Made by a program: the position numbers and the translations under genes
Notes under the pieces: model-generated
What the model was told of the DNA's origin: nothing
Databases searched by the model: none
Seen by the model: only the letters and a program-made list of their open reading frames with translations
Origin: Zeus faber
Lineage: Eukaryota; Chordata; Actinopteri; Zeiformes; Zeidae
DNA length: 64,000 bases
Direction of reading: 5' to 3'
Assembly: GCA_960531495.1 (NCBI GenBank)
Contig: OY482862.1
Location: forward strand, 3,864,035 to 3,928,034
In this document: in pieces, positions 1 to 64,000 of the stretch
Position numbering within the stretch: position 1 is the stretch's first letter
Layout of the letters: each line of letters starts with the position of its first letter

Positions 1-975
1 TGACCAGTTATTTAGTAAAAAGAGCCGTCTGATTTTCCGACTCATTGCTTATTTGATTGAGTTTGGTTAGTAATGTGCAAAGCCAGTGAGGGAGCGCTTC
101 TGAACGATAAACCAGAGTCAGAAGAGTTGGTTTGGCTCTCAATTGTCAATGGAATTCTCACAAGAATCATTTAATTTGGTCAAATTACAGTAAATACGAT
201 GTATTTAATATGAATTGTGCCAAATGCATTGGCCTGTTTTTTCTTGGACTTTAATTTAATCCACAATAATAATTTTCAGTGTCTGAGTCGACTCGCAGTC
301 AGAAAAATATTCGCTATGAACAAATCTTTTGCGAGTCTTGCATCGCTTTTAGTGGGCCATTATTATAAGCATAGGTACGTACAGTATAAGCATAGTTGCT
401 GTGTCTTACTGTTGTAAACTGTACTGTATACCTCCACACACACTACCTCATTTTATTCACATGCCACTTTACTGCACATATCTGTATATACATAAACTAT
501 AACTAACTATATACACCCTAATGCAGAAACATTTCCCTGCATATATGTATGAACATATTATATATTGTGGCGCGTTGGGGAATAGAGGTGGGGCGGAGAT
601 TTCCCCGCATGCTTTGTTATTGTGTGTTTTGGAGTTGTCGGGGAAAGGGATTGTTTTATGTGTTCTTAGTTACAGAAATGTTAATTGTTATGCTGTTGTT
701 AGTGTTAATTAGCCAGATTGTAAGTACTTTTATGTGTTGTGATTATGTTATGATCGTTGCACCCGGAGTTAGAGTGTGTTGTGAGTGACCTGCCTGCCGT
801 GATAACACTGTGGCGATATATATATATATGTTTGCAACCTTTTTAGCGGCTAAAAGCATAGCGGTGTGCCCCGAATATATTTATTCATAAAAATGTGCCA
901 TGGAAGAAAGAAAATCAGACAGAAATTCAAACATGCGGATGTTTGTTACACGTGGATTCCCCCCCACCCACTCAC
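1..975. other. Intron downstream of exon m (partial)
   Basis: This is AT-rich intronic sequence with no exon I can support. Positions 1-375 are the most diverged of three copies of a dispersed repeat also seen at 43387-43770 and 46260-46540. A short TATA run lies at 817-829. Nothing else is recognised. Confidence 0.6.
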
Positions 976-61720
<60,745 letters not shown>

Positions 61721-63164
61721 CTGATGATACCATAGAGTCAAGGACGTATACAAGAGAAAGCAACACAATACAGAAGGACGCAGTAGAAAAGTAAAAAGAC
61801 AAGCAAGCAACACACACCGGCCGTCCGTTCTCAGGAGGCAACAATTTGCTAGCCGTTTTTCCCATTCACACAAGCACCTCTCCACATCTGGCGTCAGTGA
61901 GGAACTCTTGTCAAATGTTCTCTAAAAGTCACATCCCCTCCGCCACTTAGAAGTTGTTTCTCAGCTCATTTCACATGTCTTTTTCTGGGGTAATGTGTTT
62001 AACCTGCCACAGCGCAGGACGGCATTGCTCTACGACAATTACCAACCAGCCATTCATTCAATGAGTCGTATGATTGGGGACTTGGGAGCGCTGAGAACAG
62101 GGCAGGGGGAAGTAGAGCTGAAATTATTGCACCAGACAGTGGAGTAGTTTATGTTTAGGTTATTGTTTTGTGTGTTTAATATACTGTAGGAGTCTAGTAA
62201 ATCTAATGGCTTATTTATCAACTTATTAAAAAAACAACAACAATGTTTTCATTCAATTCATCTATCTATTTGTATATCTTCTTTGATTACGCATTCATGT
62301 TCAGGGCCATTGGGGGTATGGGGACAATTTCCAAATCAACACAATAGGACAAACCACAGCCCATGTTTTCAAAGCAATTACGCACAATTTTGAGGTAGTA
62401 TTCTACATCAAGTAAGGCAGCCCAGATCCTACCTTACTATGACCTTAAAGGGGCAACTTGCAGGTTGGCATACCTAGTGAATTAATTTGTGGAGAAATTA
62501 TGTAGCAAATAGGAAAAATAAAAAGTGTGTGTGTTTTTTTTTTATATTAGATTTTTTTTGCTTAGAATTACAGCTGGACTCATTTTGCAATGCAATTGGC
62601 CATGCTTAGCTAAAAATCGGACATTGCCCAAGAACTTGAACATGACGTCATGTAGGGGAGAGGACAGAGATATTACGACAGTGAACGGCAACTCAGCAAG
62701 AAGAAGAGCTGTGGAGAGACACTCACACAGTGTTTTTATTATAATATTTAGATTTATTTCCGTACGTTTCCTACTTGTATGAATCGAGAGACTCTCTCCT
62801 CTGGCTCTCTCACCATAAAGATGCTAAGAAAAGGAGGGAGTGTTTTATTTTAGATTTTGATCCATTTTGTTTCCTTTGTTTCCCACTTGATAGAAACAAA
62901 TAGCACTCCCTGCCGTGTCAGGCAGGTCTCTCCGTCGTTCTCTTCAACTTTACCGCGGTCTCCGTTTGTATGGGACTGATATTTTGTGAAGACTGGATTT
63001 TTTTTGTGTAAATACTCTTTACTTCTAAATAATAAATCCTGCACTTCTATAACGGGGAGAGTTTCCGCCTTTCCCCCTCCACTCTGCTTTTCAGGTGCTT
63101 GTGCAGCCACTGCCAGCCTATGGCCTCGGCTGTGTTGTTCACATCTAAACTGCTCAGTACATCA

Positions 63165-63560
63165 AATGGATGATGCTTTCAATACCAATCTGATTATTAC
63201 ACTAAACAAAGTGTCCCCTCTCAAGGTCAAAAAGAGATTGTGGAAGTGGTATTCATCCCCACGGATAAATAGTTCCTTCCAGAAGCTCAAGCGATCACGT
63301 AGAGCAGCTGAACGAAAATGGAGAAATTCTTGAATCGAGGTCCATCGTAGCATTTATAAAGAATCCTTATGTGTACAATGCGCTACGTGCTGCAAGAAAA
63401 GGCCATTCTCTAAGATTATAACAGAAAGTCCAAGATCCAAGAGGTTATTTGTCCCATACATATGTATATGCTCAGTGGGAGTAACCCTAAAATACTGTTT
63501 TCCACCACTGACCAACTGCTTAATCCCGATCCTGTTCCTGACATTTGAAGCTTGTATTTT
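63165..63560 (+). mobile_element. L2-like LINE D fragment, interrupted
   Basis: It reads MDDAFNTNLIITLNKVSPLK, SSFQKLKRSRRAAERKWRNS and, past a stop, IEVHRSIYKESLCVYNALRA. After a 45-base insertion it continues as KILFSTTDQLLNPDPVPDI. This is the linker between endonuclease and RT in fish L2-group LINEs. RT itself is not readable after it. Confidence 0.7.
63427..63470 (-). repeat. Family F3 end fragment inside LINE D
   Basis: GTCCAAGATCCAAGAGGTTA and TTTGTCCCATACATATGTAT match the tail end of the F3 copy at 34698. It falls exactly between two halves of the LINE D protein frame. Confidence 0.6.
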
Positions 63561-63674
63561 AATCTTTCACAAAATGTAAGGAATTTGCAACGTTCTTTCA
63601 AAGCAAAATTACAACTATCAGAGCGAGTATTACATCGGCTGCTGGAAACTCTAATAGTCAACCTGAAGGTTTAT

Positions 63675-63820
63675 GGATGTGGTGAGGGAGGACATGCAGG
63701 CGGTTGGTGTAAGGGAAGAAGATGCGCAGAACAGAAGGTATTGGAGGCAGGTGATGCGCTGTGGCGACCCCTAACGGGAGCAGCCCAAAGGAAGAGGAAG
63801 AAGATGAAGAAGAAGAAGAC
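63675..63820 (+). mobile_element. LINE 3' terminal fragment with GAA-rich tail
   Basis: One plus-strand frame reads VVREDMQAVGVREEDAQNRR, YWRQVMRCGDP then a stop and REQPKGRGRR, followed by GAAGAA-type sequence. The pattern xxEDM-xVGVxEEDAxDR-xWRxxIRCGDP-stop, with a purine-rich tail, is the common C-terminus of a fish endonuclease/reverse-transcriptase LINE (I believe RTE-type). The clade is uncertain. Confidence 0.6.
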
Positions 63821-64000
63821 GATAAAGGAAAAGCATCCATGGACCTTTCAGTACTATTTCTGTTGCAGAGCTCTGCAGGATTGCAATAGAGAGTACATCT
63901 TCCACCTGCTCTCTTGATCCTGTCCTCCTATATCTTTTTAAAAAGGTTTTCAATACTGTCTCAAGCTCTGCTCTGAAAACCATTAATGCGTTACTTGACT

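Larger units (their letters stand above)
61721..64000. other. Intron upstream of exon a (partial)
   Basis: I found no further stxbp5l exon here on the minus strand. The right end (63165-63835) is LINE sequence on the plus strand. The stretch 61730-63160 has no recognised feature. Confidence 0.6.

Noticed and set aside
61721-64000. A further upstream tomosyn exon.
   Set aside because: No minus-strand segment with flanking AG/GT encoded the expected ALAFDP or VGTQTG-like residues.

Overview
This window looks like teleost fish genomic DNA. It has a compactly repeated, intron-rich layout with GT-AG introns, very long (CA)n, (CT)n and (GATA)n microsatellites, Tc1/mariner copies, Rex1-like and L2-like LINE fragments, Ty3/gypsy remnants, a tRNA-type SINE, and the short HE1/V-SINE core often seen in fish. 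There are no operons, bacterial genes, CRISPR arrays or rRNA genes. I see no new multi-gene system.

One protein-coding gene explains all well supported coding sequence. It lies on the minus strand and I identify it as stxbp5l (tomosyn-2, syntaxin-binding protein 5-like). Thirteen consecutive internal coding exons run from 61720 down to 976. Their lengths sum to 1366 bases, and codon phase is preserved across all twelve introns, with a consensus AG acceptor and GT donor at every junction. They encode about 455 residues of the WD40 beta-propeller part of tomosyn. The 5' exons lie above 64000. The rest of the protein, including the C-terminal R-SNARE coil, lies below position 1. The choice of stxbp5l over stxbp5 rests on recalled family sequence.

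Layout by transcript order: upstream intron 61721-64000 (degenerate L2-like LINE); exon a 61639-61720; a 16 kb intron with a Rex1-like LINE, a Tc1-like MITE, a Ty3/gypsy element with LTR, and an unrecognised ORF; exon b 45552-45652; exon c 39383-39517; a 9.4 kb intron with hairpin and terminal-inverted-repeat elements; exon d 29887-29950; an 11 kb intron with a second LINE and a heavily deleted gypsy copy; exon e 18459-18542; a 5.5 kb intron with a third LINE and a Tc1 element sitting inside a polypurine tract; then exons f to m from 12977 to 976 separated by shorter introns.

The most notable observations are: microsatellites lying against splice sites of several exons (a 28-unit CT tract before a 41-base microexon, a 162-base GATA array 20 bases after a donor, CA tracts just after two donors); a CAGCAG tandem acceptor; a pair of near-perfect snap-back palindromes inside a Tc1-like element; direct repeats that bracket exon b; and several unclassified dispersed repeat families with more than one copy here. 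All homology statements are from memory of families; no search was run.
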